NCBI GenBank assembly: GCA_010093605.1
Contig: MU004196.1
Span: 646,255 to 710,254, forward strand
Length of the DNA stretch: 64,000 nt
Source: Lophium mytilinum
Lineage: Eukaryota; Ascomycota; Dothideomycetes; Mytilinidiales; Mytilinidiaceae
Direction of reading: 5' to 3'
Program-made: the position numbers and the translations under genes
Part shown: positions 1-10,576 of the stretch, one piece after another
Numbering within the stretch: the first letter of the stretch is position 1
Layout of the letters: each line of letters starts with the position of its first letter
The notes under the pieces: model-generated
Databases searched by the model: none
Told to the model about the DNA's origin: nothing
The model's input: only the letters and a program-made list of their open reading frames with translations

Positions 1-583
1 CATAAAATTGTGTTTTGGTACAGTAGCTTACTCCTTCACTGAGCCTAATGAAAGCACAGCTCTGAAAGCTCTGAAAGCTCCGCAAATCCATCATCGAAGG
101 TAGCATGAAGACTGCCATGAACGCCACAAACATACTTACTGGAATCATCTCCAATACCTCCCTCGTAATCCGTTCCAGCGAGCATCGTCGTCGTTAGTCT
201 GTTCACAACCATCTGCCAACTTCCAAATCACATCAGCACCTCATTAGTACCACTCTCCTGCTTTATTGGCGATGCCACTTGCGCGATACAACCAGCGGTT
301 TACAGGATTCATGAGCAGCACCGAAGCAATGGTGATCTGGTCGGCGAAAGTCATGAGGCAGGTGCGGGTCACATTGGCTCTGACCTTCCTCACGTTGGTC
401 TAATCGCTGCTTCTTCGATGGTATGCCTGCTCAATACCGCCTGTCAACAGGCGTGGCTCTCCGAGCATTCTACAACACTTCTATCACACCATCAATCACA
501 GCAATCACATCCATCGTTTCACATCACACATCGTATCGTATCACATCACTACATCGCATCGTATCACTGCATTGCATCGCGCC
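1..583. other. Window edge, no firm gene; CA-rich repeat leader
   Basis: I see no complete gene here. On the minus strand there are short open stretches near 200-420 and a donor-like site near 135-140 (CCA then GTAAGTATG), which could belong to a gene running off the left edge, but no family is recognisable. Positions 484-580 are a low-complexity run built on ATCACATC/ATCGTATC-like units, directly before the start codon of the next gene, so they probably lie in its promoter or 5' UTR. Confidence 0.4.
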
Positions 584-1877
584 ATGACGCCCAACACAAC
601 TGGCAGAATGAGCAGTCGGTCTGACGAGGTCGATTCCAAAGACGAGAGAGGCAAGGGCGCGGATCGAGTCGACTCAGGTGGGGAGCATGAGAATGGGGAT
701 CATGAGAACGACGAGTATACGAATGGGGAGCATGAAGACGGGGAGCATGAAGAAGGGGAGAACGACGACTGGGAGCATGAAGACTGTGAGCCAATTCAGG
801 CCAAATCCAAGTATCTCCGCTTACGGGCCAGGGGACAGCTGGTTGTCCCTCCTTGGAGCGCAAAAGAGTTCAATCGCCAAACTCACCACCAAAGAGAAAC
901 CCAGGGCTGTGACAGCCAAAGCGTCGCAAGTGTTGGAAGATTCGTGGTCCGTGGTCTTTTTGAATGGCCTGCCCGAGGTCACCAAACCGGTCGCCAAAAA
1001 GCTCGGCGCAGTTCTTAACCGTTCCCGCGTGTTCGACCTCGTTGATCAGATGGAGTCCAAAGTAGGCAAACAGGATTGTGACGACTTCATAAAGAGCTCT
1101 TTCGATAGTTACAAGCCTGCTGAACCTCCCAAGAAGGCTTCCGAACCTCCTCAAAGCGTTTTTCGACCTCCTAAAAGGTGGGTTATCTATACTTCCTGCC
1201 TAGAGAAGAATCCAGACGACACCGCTATATTCCTACGGATTGTGGAACTTGCTCGCAAAAAGAACAGGCGAGTCTTCTGTATCAACTTGAATCTCAGTCC
1301 CAAGATCCCCAAAGGGAAGAAATCGGAGAACACAAGTCCCAGGAGAGCGTCCCGTGATCTCATTGCTAAGAGTCGATTGATCACACCATCCGAGATGGAG
1401 CTTAAGGACACGGAGATCTTTCTTAATCTGGACACCACAAGCTGTACGCCTGAAAGTGTCAAGATACTTCTGATCCGTGTTATGGCATTAGTCCACAGAG
1501 CCAACGAGGCAGTCATTGTCATTGGGGACCAACCAGAAGATGAGCAGCTGAAGGACGTCGTGGAGATGTTAGGAAGGCTAACTAAAAGGGGACTGTTTCT
1601 TTTTAACGGCAATGGACTCCGACAATTTCCATTGGGAAACCCCTCGACAAAATTGATGATCGATGAATTGAACGGATTTCTCAATGGACTGAAGGGACAG
1701 CCTCTCTCAGTGGTGGCGTCGCTAATAGAGAGCTTCTCTTCCAAAGATCCAAAGGCTGCCAAAGACTCTGAGACAATCACAGATCCAAAGGTTGATAAAG
1801 ACTCCAAGACAGTCAAAGATTCAAAAGCGAGCACAAACCTAGAGGCAAAACACGGCACGGAGACAGCAGGGGCCTAA
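584..1877 (+). CDS. Unrecognised protein with acidic GEHE-repeat N-terminus
   Basis: I do not recognise this protein. The proposed model is exon 584-810, intron 811-904 (GTATCT...CCCAG) and exon 905-1877, giving about 399 residues. The ATG at 584 opens a frame whose first 75 residues are acidic, with degenerate units of the type GEHEDGEHEEG encoded by a GGGGAGCATGAA minisatellite (about 681-790). The intron is inferred because that frame soon fails while a long open frame runs in the next phase to the TAA at 1877. The body contains a globular-looking region (roughly codons 150-320) with alternating beta and helix character, for example RVFCINLNL and NEAVIVIGD. The C-terminal tail is a Lys/Asp/Ser repeat of the type KDSKTVKDSK. 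An alternative is an intronless frame starting at the ATG at 687, where the same minisatellite reads as GSMKTG-type repeats. The coding body is fairly secure; the start and intron are not. Confidence 0.45.
681..790 (+). repeat. Minisatellite GGGGAGCATGAA
   Basis: A degenerate tandem repeat with a unit of 9-15 bases built on GGGGAGCATGA(A/G) lies inside the first exon of the 584-1877 gene. Because unit lengths are multiples of three, the repeat can expand or shrink without disturbing the frame. It is open in two frames, giving acidic GEHE units or GSMK units. Confidence 0.7.
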
Positions 1878-1982
1878 AGACTCACAGCGCTCAGAAACCG
1901 AAAGAGGACAAGGAGGAGGCTTTTTTAGAGAGAGCTTGAAGGGACTCTAATCATCGTAATTTCCCCTCTTATGGGCGGACGT

Positions 1983-3527
1983 CTATTTGCTTACTACCGC
2001 AAGCTTGCTTCGTACCGGGACATTATGGTCTTTCCCAGGCTCGGGAAATCCCTCCACCTTCACTCCCTTTCTGAATAGAAGACAATGCGAAGAACCACCA
2101 AAGTGGAACATTCCTGTCTGCTCTCCCTTCTTCACATGCTGGCCCTCCTTGACCGTGATCTCACACGTACTAACCTCGTCCATTCCCACACCAATGAACG
2201 CCATCAATCCAATAGCTGGGTTGTCGGCTTCGATGAAGATGATGGCACGAGTGGCGAGAGCCGTGATGTAGCCCTGGCCGTTGCTGATCCCGCCTTGGTC
2301 GATCTCTTTCGTGTTGGGGTCGCCGAGACCTTCGAACAACGGCTCGGAGAAGAAGGTGCCGTCTTGGACGAAGGCCTTCACGATCTTTCCTGAGATCGGA
2401 GAATGCCAGCGGTGGTAGCTCAGCGCGGAGAGGAAGGCTTGGTAGATGGTTCCGCCACCAAACTGCTGCGCCAATGGATCATGTGCGAGCATATCTAGGA
2501 CGGAGTACGGCTGGCCTTTGATCCAGAACTTGTTGCGAAGCTGGACATTGTGGGATACATTGTAGGTCTTGGACTCGCAGGCGTTGGCAATAACGTTGTC
2601 GTCTTCTGGGCTCGCAACGGGGCGAGCTTCCGGGCGGAACTTGCGAGTGAAGAAGTCTAGGATCGAATGTAAGTTTCACAAACTTAAGAGGAGATGCGGA
2701 GACCTCACCATCCCAGGATTTGTAGCCGTGGTGCTTGGCCGACGGGTCACACTCGTAGAATTCCTCGAACTTCATTGAGGTACCCGAGGCCTTGTTGGCG
2801 ACCTCCATGACATCCTTCGTTCCCGTTGGACCGAACCAGCCGTGCGAGCCGTTGCCCAACACTTCTGCAGATTTCGGGGTCTGAAATTGTTTAATGACGA
2901 GCCTCGGGGCTATAGTAACGTGCACATACCAGTAAGAACTTGCCCCATTCATTCAGCACCTTCTTCAGCATGGCATTGACGCCTGGGTCGAGGAATGCAG
3001 CATGTCCACTACACCTAATTAGAATCTTGACGGGTCATGTCGAGTTAATGCTCCGTACCTTGCTGTCCCCATCGGCCAATCGAATATCGCATTCATCGGC
3101 ACTCCAACCATACCCACGTTCTGTGCGGCATCTGTCCATTCGGGCGCTGTCGTCAAGATGTGATTCAAGACTTGGAGCATGTGGGGATAGTCGCGCATTT
3201 GCTTGTGGCCAGTAGGGTCCGTGCAGTACGGCTTCTTGAGTGGCACTTCTTCAAACATAGAGTTGAAGAGTAGGTAGATGCGCGTGTCGCCTTCGATGTA
3301 CTCTTTGAACTCCTGTAGCACTGGGACAAGCTTCTTCTCATGCTTGTCGACATGATTGATTGTCTCCTTTAGCCACGCTCTGTGGATACGATGGTCTGCC
3401 GGGAGCCATGCGCCTGGTCTGCTAGGTATTAGATGAAGCAAAACCAATTTCGACTTCGTGAATATTCATACCGGTGCATCTTGTGCTCATCTGGGATATC
3501 GTGTTCTTCTCCATGTTGGGCAACCAT
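1983..3527 (-). CDS. PsiD-type phosphatidylserine decarboxylase-like enzyme
   Basis: Pyruvoyl-dependent decarboxylase of the phosphatidylserine decarboxylase superfamily, in the soluble branch that carries an N-terminal PSDC domain, as in the L-tryptophan decarboxylase PsiD. Five exons join in phase: 3527-3472, 3418-3059, 3008-2930, 2880-2709 and 2656-1983, giving 446 residues. The four introns are 53, 50, 49 and 52 bases long. The N-terminal region (residues 10-160, HRPGAWLPADHRIHRAWL) matches the PSDC domain. The catalytic domain has the His motif YHRWHSP at about 303-309 and the self-cleavage motif GGSS at 409-412, where Gly-Ser cleavage would leave a pyruvoyl group on a short alpha chain of about 36 residues. 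No membrane segment or mitochondrial presequence is visible, unlike true mitochondrial PSD. The substrate may be an aromatic amino acid or another amine precursor; sequence alone does not decide. It is transcribed divergently from GUT2 across 2.6 kb, and no tailoring enzymes adjoin it. Confidence 0.9.
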
Positions 3528-6094
3528 GTTTGCGGGTTTCTCAAGAGGTTGAGGTAATTGAAGATTTCCAGTGAGACACGGCTTCTGGAACTCTTAACAC
3601 TGAAAGTTGTTCAAAAAACTGAGCCTGACGTCAAAGGGCTGGGCCTCAGACACGTATTTTGATTTGTTCACAGAAGCTGAAGAACATTACGTGGTCCTGT
3701 TAGCTTCGTTTGAAATGCAAGGGTCCATCATCGATGACGATCCTTGTCGCCTGTAATTGGCCACCGGCGTTCACGGGCCTGCTTCAACCCATGACTACAC
3801 CCCACATTTACGGGCCACGAAAAGCTTGAGAAAGCTTGGAACGACCCACGTTATTCCCGCTAGGGATTGTCTCCGCAACATGCTGTACATAGTACTAACC
3901 GGGTTGTGCTGTACGTATCTCCATGGAGGCCTTCTTTCCGAGGGTCCGTCAAGGGTGCGATGATGGTTGGATGTCTACCTTTGTGTGTCGTGACACTGGA
4001 CAGTGGAAGAATATTAGTCAAGAAATGGATTCTTCTTACTTGGAAGAAACACAGAGCTCTTAAAGACGACAGAAATGGTAGGCGTTTACAAGATATCTCA
4101 ATGCCTATTTTGTATATTGATTCGATGGTTTTAACGTTCGGCTGAACGGCAGTAATCTCACATCTTTTCAACTGGGAGCTTATTTCACCATCTTGATAGT
4201 TTGATATTAGTTGTTCCGAGGCCACTCTACGAAGTACCATAAGTGCTAGCTGTGTTTGCCAACATCATACTTACAATTCCGCTGGGAAGAGTCCTCATGA
4301 ATGTTCGAAAGAAGCGAATGAACTGCCATTCAAAGGTCGATATCTGATCACCATTATTTCGTGCAAGGTATGCGTAGACAAAAGTATAACAAACTGTGGA
4401 CTTCACTGCCGGGTTCAGATTAACATTCTCTTTTGAATTAGCCGCCGTTCCTGAGGTAGTGGTTTGCAAGGTCTCGTGTCGGGTCTAGTGCATTATGATT
4501 AAGGTTGAGATAGATCCTTGGACAAGATGGTCTAGGTTTCACAATTCGTACTCCGTGCTCTTCAGCATGCCATGTCTTTTTCAATCAGTTGACGAAGAGT
4601 GACGAGTCCGTCGGATCATGGGAACTTGTGGTGGATTCGAGGATGGATCTATGGATCCACGTAGTCTGCACTTCACCGTCTGTAATCTACACTTTCAGTA
4701 AGTTACGTCTTTCCGAATCAGTCAATGTCAAGAAACAGCTTGGCTGGAGCATCCAGTCCCTGCGTGGTGTAGTGTCGTATCCAAACCTAGTCACGGAAAT
4801 ATGGCCACCAGGAAATTTCATCAGTGGGACTCCATAATTTAGACATCTGGAGTTGGTAATATAGTAGAGAGGATGTTCTGTGGGTTCAACTAGACTGCAG
4901 CCCCGCCCGCGATCGTTATAATAGAGGCATGCTCTAATGTAAAAATCTGTACATTCTCCATGTCTTTCCGATAATTTCACTGGGAAAAATTGGTCCTTTC
5001 GAAAGATCATCCTTCGGAGATGTCAGGACTAGTCGAATGTCAGCTACAAAGCCACCCGCGCCAGGCAGGTTCTGCTAAACAAAAAGTGGCAGTCCAAAAG
5101 ACCGACGCATTGTTAGGTCTAGGAGGTACGATGGCTGTATGAGAGAGAAGATTACGAAACCCAATGGACTTGGACGTTGAAAGCTGAGCAAACGATGGCT
5201 ATAGGCAAAAAGCTGATATATATATGAGAGGATTAAGGGGAAGGGGGGCGGGGGGGGGGCAGGATCCCCGAAGCGTTCCTCGTCAAACTCAGCCTCGTTC
5301 ATAGTAGCTTTCATACAGAACCGTGGACGTGACCAGCCCAGATTGCTACCCGTTTAGTCTTACAAAAGTACGTCTGAGGATAGTAGAAGCCGTTTGTTTA
5401 TTATTGTCTTGAGGCTGCAGTACTCAAGAATACGACGTCGTGCTAACTTGTGAGAGTGAGACGCGCCGACAGCTAGTTTGTTTTGCAAAGGGGAAATAAG
5501 ATGATGAAACGGCATTGAATCTGCAAGAAATGGCTTCAACCCATGGGAAGATCCTGTCGGTAATCGGTATACTAGTACTAAAAAGGTATTCCCGAGGAAT
5601 GGACGGCAGTTGGATGTCCCCACGCATGTTTTTCTCAATGGCCTTCGAACTACGGTACATATGAAAGAGCGGTAGCACCATCGAGTAATTCCAGTAATCG
5701 GCGCTGGTTTCGGCTGAATGCAGATGCCTGCGTTGTTTTCGTGTAGATATCTGGGCGCCTCGGGGCAATGTGGCCGAAGCTTTCCCCGGCGCCCGTCTTC
5801 ATCTTTGATCGCTCGTCATACCTTTACATCGATTCTCGGGATCCCCCATCGGCTCCTTGGCTCCTACTTTAACGCGGAAAAACTCAGTTGATATCCCTTC
5901 TCCCCTACGATGCTATCCTAAGCCGGTCCAGAGGTGAGTATTCGTGTATATGGAGACAAAAGCAAAGTTAACAAAAGCATGTGAAAGGCCTGCGCAAGCC
6001 TCACCTTCAACCAACCCACCCTTATCCTTGGTCGCTCCCACGATCGACAACTTCATAATACACACTCTTTATATTCCCGAACGACTTCTTTGCA
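3528..6094. other. Intergenic region between two divergent genes
   Basis: This 2.6-kb stretch separates the PsiD-like gene (-) from GUT2 (+) and must hold both promoters. Only short open frames without recognisable domains occur on either strand. The one structural landmark is a G-run at about 5236-5262. No tRNA or transposon is recognisable. Confidence 0.6.
5236..5262 (+). repeat. G-run, possible G-quadruplex former
   Basis: The plus strand carries GGGG, GGGGGG and a run of ten G separated by one or two other bases. This meets the usual four-G-tract rule for an intramolecular quadruplex. It lies in the promoter interval shared by the PsiD-like gene and GUT2. No function is shown by sequence. 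Confidence 0.55.
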
Positions 6095-8437
6095 ATGGCT
6101 TCTCGTCGCTCGTCCCGCATCCTTAAGCCGATCCTCTACACCACCGGAGCTGGTCTCGTTGGCAGCGGAGTCCTCTACGCGACCTACAGGCCGAGAGACA
6201 TCCCTGGCTCGGAATCCGCCGCTGTTCCTCCTCCGACCTATGGCGAAGGGGGTGTGTTCCGCCCTCCAAAGTTTCCGTTCGCGAAATCGCGCGAAGACCA
6301 GATTGCGGACCTGAAACGAAGCAGTGGGACGGTTGCCGAGAGCGTAGGAAGGGCGAAAAATGCCATCGGAGAATGGTTTGGCAGCGGCGCATCTACCAAG
6401 GAGCCCGCTGGTGATGAACCTTATGATCTACTGATCATAGGAGGGGGTGCGACAGGAGCTGGCATTGCGCTTGACGCTGTCACTCGAGGTTTGAAAGTTG
6501 CGCTCGTCGAGCGGGATGACTTCAGCAGCGGCACTAGCAGCAAGAGCACGAAACTCGTTCATGGAGGAGTCCGGTATCTCGAGAAGGCATTTTGGAATCT
6601 TGACTACAATCAGTAAGTGCTTTTTACTCGAAATGGTAATTAGTTCTAATGGACATTCTCAGGTATGCGCTTGTCGTTGAAGCGCTTCGCGAACGCCGAT
6701 ACTTCCTCGATACAGCTCCTCATCTATCCTCATGGCTACCTATAATGATACCGCTTGACAAGTGGTGGAAGGCTCCATACTTCTGGGCGGGAACCAAGTT
6801 GTATGACTTTTTAGCGGGCTCGGAGAATATCGAGAGCTCGTATTTCTTGACCAAAAGCAAAGCACTCGACGCGTTTCCAATGTTGAAAAAGACTGGACTT
6901 GTTGGTGCCCTGGTCTATTATGGTATGATGGCAAACGTAACACGCGCGGTTGAAGCTGATATAATCAGATGGTGCCCACAATGATTCGCGCATGAATGTG
7001 TCACTGGCCATGACTGCTGCTCTGTATGGTGCTACAGTCGTTAATCACCTAGAGATTACCGCTCTAGAGAAAGACGCATCTGGAAAGCTCAACGGTGCCC
7101 GTGCAAAGGACTGTATCACTGAACTGAACGGCAAGAAACCTCAAGAATTCACGATCAAGGCAAAGGGCATCATTAATGCTACCGGTCCATTCACAGACTC
7201 AATTCGCAAGCTGGATGACCCAAGTGTTGAAGAGATTGTAGCCCCAAGCTCCGGTGTCCATGTCATCCTCCCTGGTTACTATAGTCCTGCCAATATGGGA
7301 CTGATTGATCCCTCTACATCGGACGGCCGTGTGATCTTCTTCCTACCGTGGCAAGGCAACACCATCGCTGGTACGACAGATACACCCACAAGCATCTCAA
7401 AGAACCCCGTGGCTAGCGAAGACGAGATCGAGTGGATCCTGAAGGAAATTCGAAGGTACCTGCAACCTGAGATCAACGTCCGACGCGGTGACGTTCTGGC
7501 TGCATGGTCTGGCATCCGTCCATTGGTGCGAGACCCAAATGCTAGCAAAACCGAGGGACTTGTCCGCAACCATCTAGTAACAACATCGCCTTCTGGCCTT
7601 ATCACTTGCTCCGGTGGCAAATGGACGACATACCGCCAAATGGCCGAGGAGACTGTCGACGAAGCGATCAAAGAGTTCAGCCTCCAGACCAGTGCTTTGA
7701 CAAACCCTCCCCGTGTCAGTGGCACTGAGGTTGGAGATGAAGCGCCTTTAGACGGAACCTGCCAGACCCATCGTGTCCGTTTGATAGGCGCCCATGGCTT
7801 CTCGAAAACTCTATTCATAAACCTCATTCAGCACTACGGCGTTGAGAATGAAGTCGCCAAGCACCTAACTGCTTCCTACGGAGACCGAGCTTGGACGGTC
7901 GTTGCGCTGGCTTCGCCTACAGAGCAGCGGTTCCCAGTCCGAGGAAAGCGTATCTCTGCGCTATACCCATTCATAGATGGCGAAGTCCGGTACTGTGTCC
8001 GACATGAGTATGCTCAGACAGCGACCGATGTCATTGCGCGACGAATGCGGCTGGCTTTCTTGAACGCTCAGGCCGCCCTGGAGGCACTACCGCTTGTCAT
8101 TGACTTGATGGCTGCAGAGCTCCATTGGGACAAGGCGCGGAAAGAAAGGGAGTGGAAAGAGACGGTCTCGTTCCTTGGTAGCATGGGTTTGCCAAAGGGT
8201 AAGCTGACGCTGTCTCGCAAAGATGTCGAGAGTGGGAGAGTTGGGACGTATGAGGATGAGGAGTATCAGCTTTACGCTCGGCATGGTAGGTTCCTTTCTC
8301 ACTTGATACTGTCCAACTGGCGAGAATCAGTGGCTAATAAATCTCCAGATAAGCCGGATGAGACACTCGAGTCCGACGCGAAGTACTCCCAAGGACACAA
8401 CCCAGTGATGTCCAGCGAGTCTGGTGCCAACAAATAA
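6095..8437 (+). CDS. GUT2: Mitochondrial FAD-dependent glycerol-3-phosphate dehydrogenase
   Basis: Oxidises sn-glycerol-3-phosphate to dihydroxyacetone phosphate at the inner mitochondrial membrane and passes electrons to ubiquinone, serving glycerol use and the glycerophosphate shuttle. Exons are 6095-6612, 6663-6922, 6969-8285 and 8349-8437, giving 727 residues. The N-terminus is basic with a hydrophobic stretch (residues 12-30), fitting a mitochondrial presequence with membrane anchor. The FAD-binding Rossmann motif GGGATGAG is at 116-123, followed by the [17 protein letters not shown] signature of the family. The FAD-binding C-terminal half contains WSGIRPL and SGGKWTTYR. The last intron (8286-8348) is 63 bases, a multiple of three, and stop-free; I splice it because this gives [14 protein letters not shown], the expected C-terminal sequence. 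Retaining it would insert 21 residues. Confidence 0.95.
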
Positions 8438-8862
8438 ATAGCTAGGAGTTGTGATCCTGTCTCTTTCTCGTCCTCGATTCGTAGAAATAGCCAATACCTT
8501 ATCTCGGGGTCAACCTGAATGGCCTTTCGTTTTCTACAATGCAGTGTCCCGGGCATTCCGGCCTCTCGTGGCCTGTTAGCGCTATGTATATGGCAATCTA
8601 GTCTGCACATACTGGCGTGTTATGCACCGTAATAGCATCCATGTCACTGTTTCCAAATCCCACGTGTTTTCCTGGTTCATGCAGAAATTGGAGCCATGGT
8701 TCGGACACCGACCTCACATCACTCACAAAACCAACCCTCTCCCAGCCCGCTCGAATGCCTCTCTCCACCGCACTCCCCCCACAAACCCAAATACAAACGC
8801 ACACCAGCAAACACCTCACATAAACAACCAAATCACATACTACCAAACCAACACTACACACC
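8438..8862. other. Short intergenic region
   Basis: This 425-base stretch lies downstream of GUT2 and upstream of the P-loop gene, both on the plus strand. It becomes CA- and C-rich towards the next start codon, as is common for fungal 5' leaders. I see no other feature. Confidence 0.6.
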
Positions 8863-9465
8863 ATGAACCCTCCCAACTCCCAACCCTCTCCCATCTCCCC
8901 CAGCATCCTCCTCCTCAACGCCTTCCCCGGCACCGGCAAACTCACCATCGCCCCCCTCCTCGCTGCCCCCTCCATCCTCCTCCACAACCACCTCCTCGTC
9001 GACCCCGCCGCCGCCATCTACCCCGAGCGAGATCAAAACCACTACGCCCTCCGCCGCGCCTTCCGCAAAACCGCCTTCGACGCCTTAAAAGCGGACAACA
9101 GAGACTTAAGCATCATCATGGCCGCCTGCCTCGGCAACTCCGCCGCGGACGTCGCGGTCCTGGCTGAGTATGTCGACGTCGCGCGCGTACGTAACGTCCC
9201 GTTTATCCTCGTCAATCTGGTCTGTGATATGGACGAGCATGTCGCGCGGCTGCAGGGGCGGGAGAGGGGTGAAGGCGCGCGGACGAAGCTGAGGGATGGG
9301 GAGGTGTTGAGGGAGTTGATGGCGGGGAATACGCTTGTGAGGGCTAGGGAGCATCGAGAGCTATGGGAGGGGGTCGAGGTGAGGACGTATGAGATGGACA
9401 CGACGGGGAGGGAGGCAGGGGAGGTTGCGGGGAAGATTTGGGGGGTTTTGGGGGAGGTGGAGTAG
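8863..9465 (+). CDS. Small P-loop NTPase, kinase-like
   Basis: Single-exon protein of 200 residues. The Walker A motif is NAFPGTGKLT at about residues 19-28. It is followed by HNHLLVDP, where the Asp would be the usual substrate- or metal-facing residue of small kinases. A second hydrophobic strand, VRNVPFILVNLVCDMDEHVARL, leads into an arginine-rich lid-like segment (RLQGRERGEGART). This order resembles fungal AAA_33/chloramphenicol-phosphotransferase-like proteins of about 200 residues whose substrate is not known. The ATG sits in a good context (CACACCATG). Overlapping open frames in the same stretch reflect high G+C and are not supported. I cannot assign the substrate. Confidence 0.8.
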   Translation: MNPPNSQPSPISPSILLLNAFPGTGKLTIAPLLAAPSILLHNHLLVDPAAAIYPERDQNHYALRRAFRKTAFDALKADNRDLSIIMAACLGNSAADVAVLAEYVDVARVRNVPFILVNLVCDMDEHVARLQGRERGEGARTKLRDGEVLRELMAGNTLVRAREHRELWEGVEVRTYEMDTTGREAGEVAGKIWGVLGEVE

Positions 9466-10576
9466 AGGGTTAAGGCGTGAGGTGGAAGGCAAGGGGATGG
9501 AGGGTTCTGGAAAGGAGGTGATTGGCCTTTGAGGGAAGTTAGAACGGAGGGATGGGAGGGTGAGGATGGAAAGGGGAGAAGGAGATGAGTACAGTACTAG
9601 GTCTACTGCTCAGGCTTCACTTTGCCTCTCTCGATGCTGCCGTGGGGAATAGCCCAGTATCACTTAAGAGACAGTCGATATCTACTGCGTATATCGTGTG
9701 TCTAGAGTTCTGAGAACCTAAAGATGTACATTAAGTAGTGATGAAACGGAACTGCACCAACCTTTAGTGAGGCACTATAATTGCCTTGCGTTCCTCTCCT
9801 GCATGTGTGTCTAAGTTCCTTGCTACGCGGGTGTGGGTGTCCTTCAGATCCTTCCATACTCCTCGATTACTCGCTTCAACTCCTCACAGCAACAGACTCA
9901 TAGTGTGAATTGACGAATGCATATTCGATTTTTGCTACTTACAGCCCTTCTAGGACGCGTCGTCCTCCTCGCATCCAAGCAAGCAGTCCTCTACGCTCGC
10001 TTTCCTCCCCACAACTACCCTCTTCCCCAGACGCAGCGCCTCCACAGGCGCGCGCAAACACTTGTACAGCAGAACAGAAAAGAGCTTCACGCCAGCCCTA
10101 CACAGCAAAATCCCATCCCGACAAAAAGCAAGAAAAGATGAAGCGATGGATAGATGACATTATGAGCCAAAGGAAACAGTCTGCCAGTCGTCAAAAGCCC
10201 ACCAAAGAACGAGGCTTCCAGAATGTGTTGCATGTGGCTGAGAAGAATATTACAAGAGTTGCCTTGGTAGCCATGTTTTCGGTCAAAACAGATCAACTGA
10301 AACTGAGCGTTCAAATCCGAATCTCCAGAAGGAGCCTGGAGGCGTGAGATGCTAACAATGGAGGAGTGCCGCAGCGTTGATTTTGTGAGTGAGGAAGAGG
10401 TGGTATAATTATATAGTGGTAACCGTCTCGAGCGTGGTGGTTGCTTAGGCTGCATACCAGGGATGCGGAGAGGTTAGGAGCCGTCAAAATGCGTAGACCG
10501 CCAGTGAACGCCGCCGTGACTTGAAAGGTTGGTGTGTATACGAAATGCAGAAACGCATGAAGGAAGACAAAGGCCA
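9466..10576. other. Intergenic region between convergent genes
   Basis: This holds the 3' ends and terminators of the P-loop gene (+) and the Ser/Thr-rich membrane protein gene (-). A 145-codon open frame at 9910-10347 has no domain, low complexity at its start and no supporting splice sites, so I do not call it. I see nothing else. Confidence 0.55.

Noticed and set aside
1983-8437. Secondary-metabolite cluster around the PsiD-like gene
   Set aside because: The neighbours are GUT2 and an unknown repeat protein. No backbone or tailoring enzymes and no cluster regulator are adjacent.
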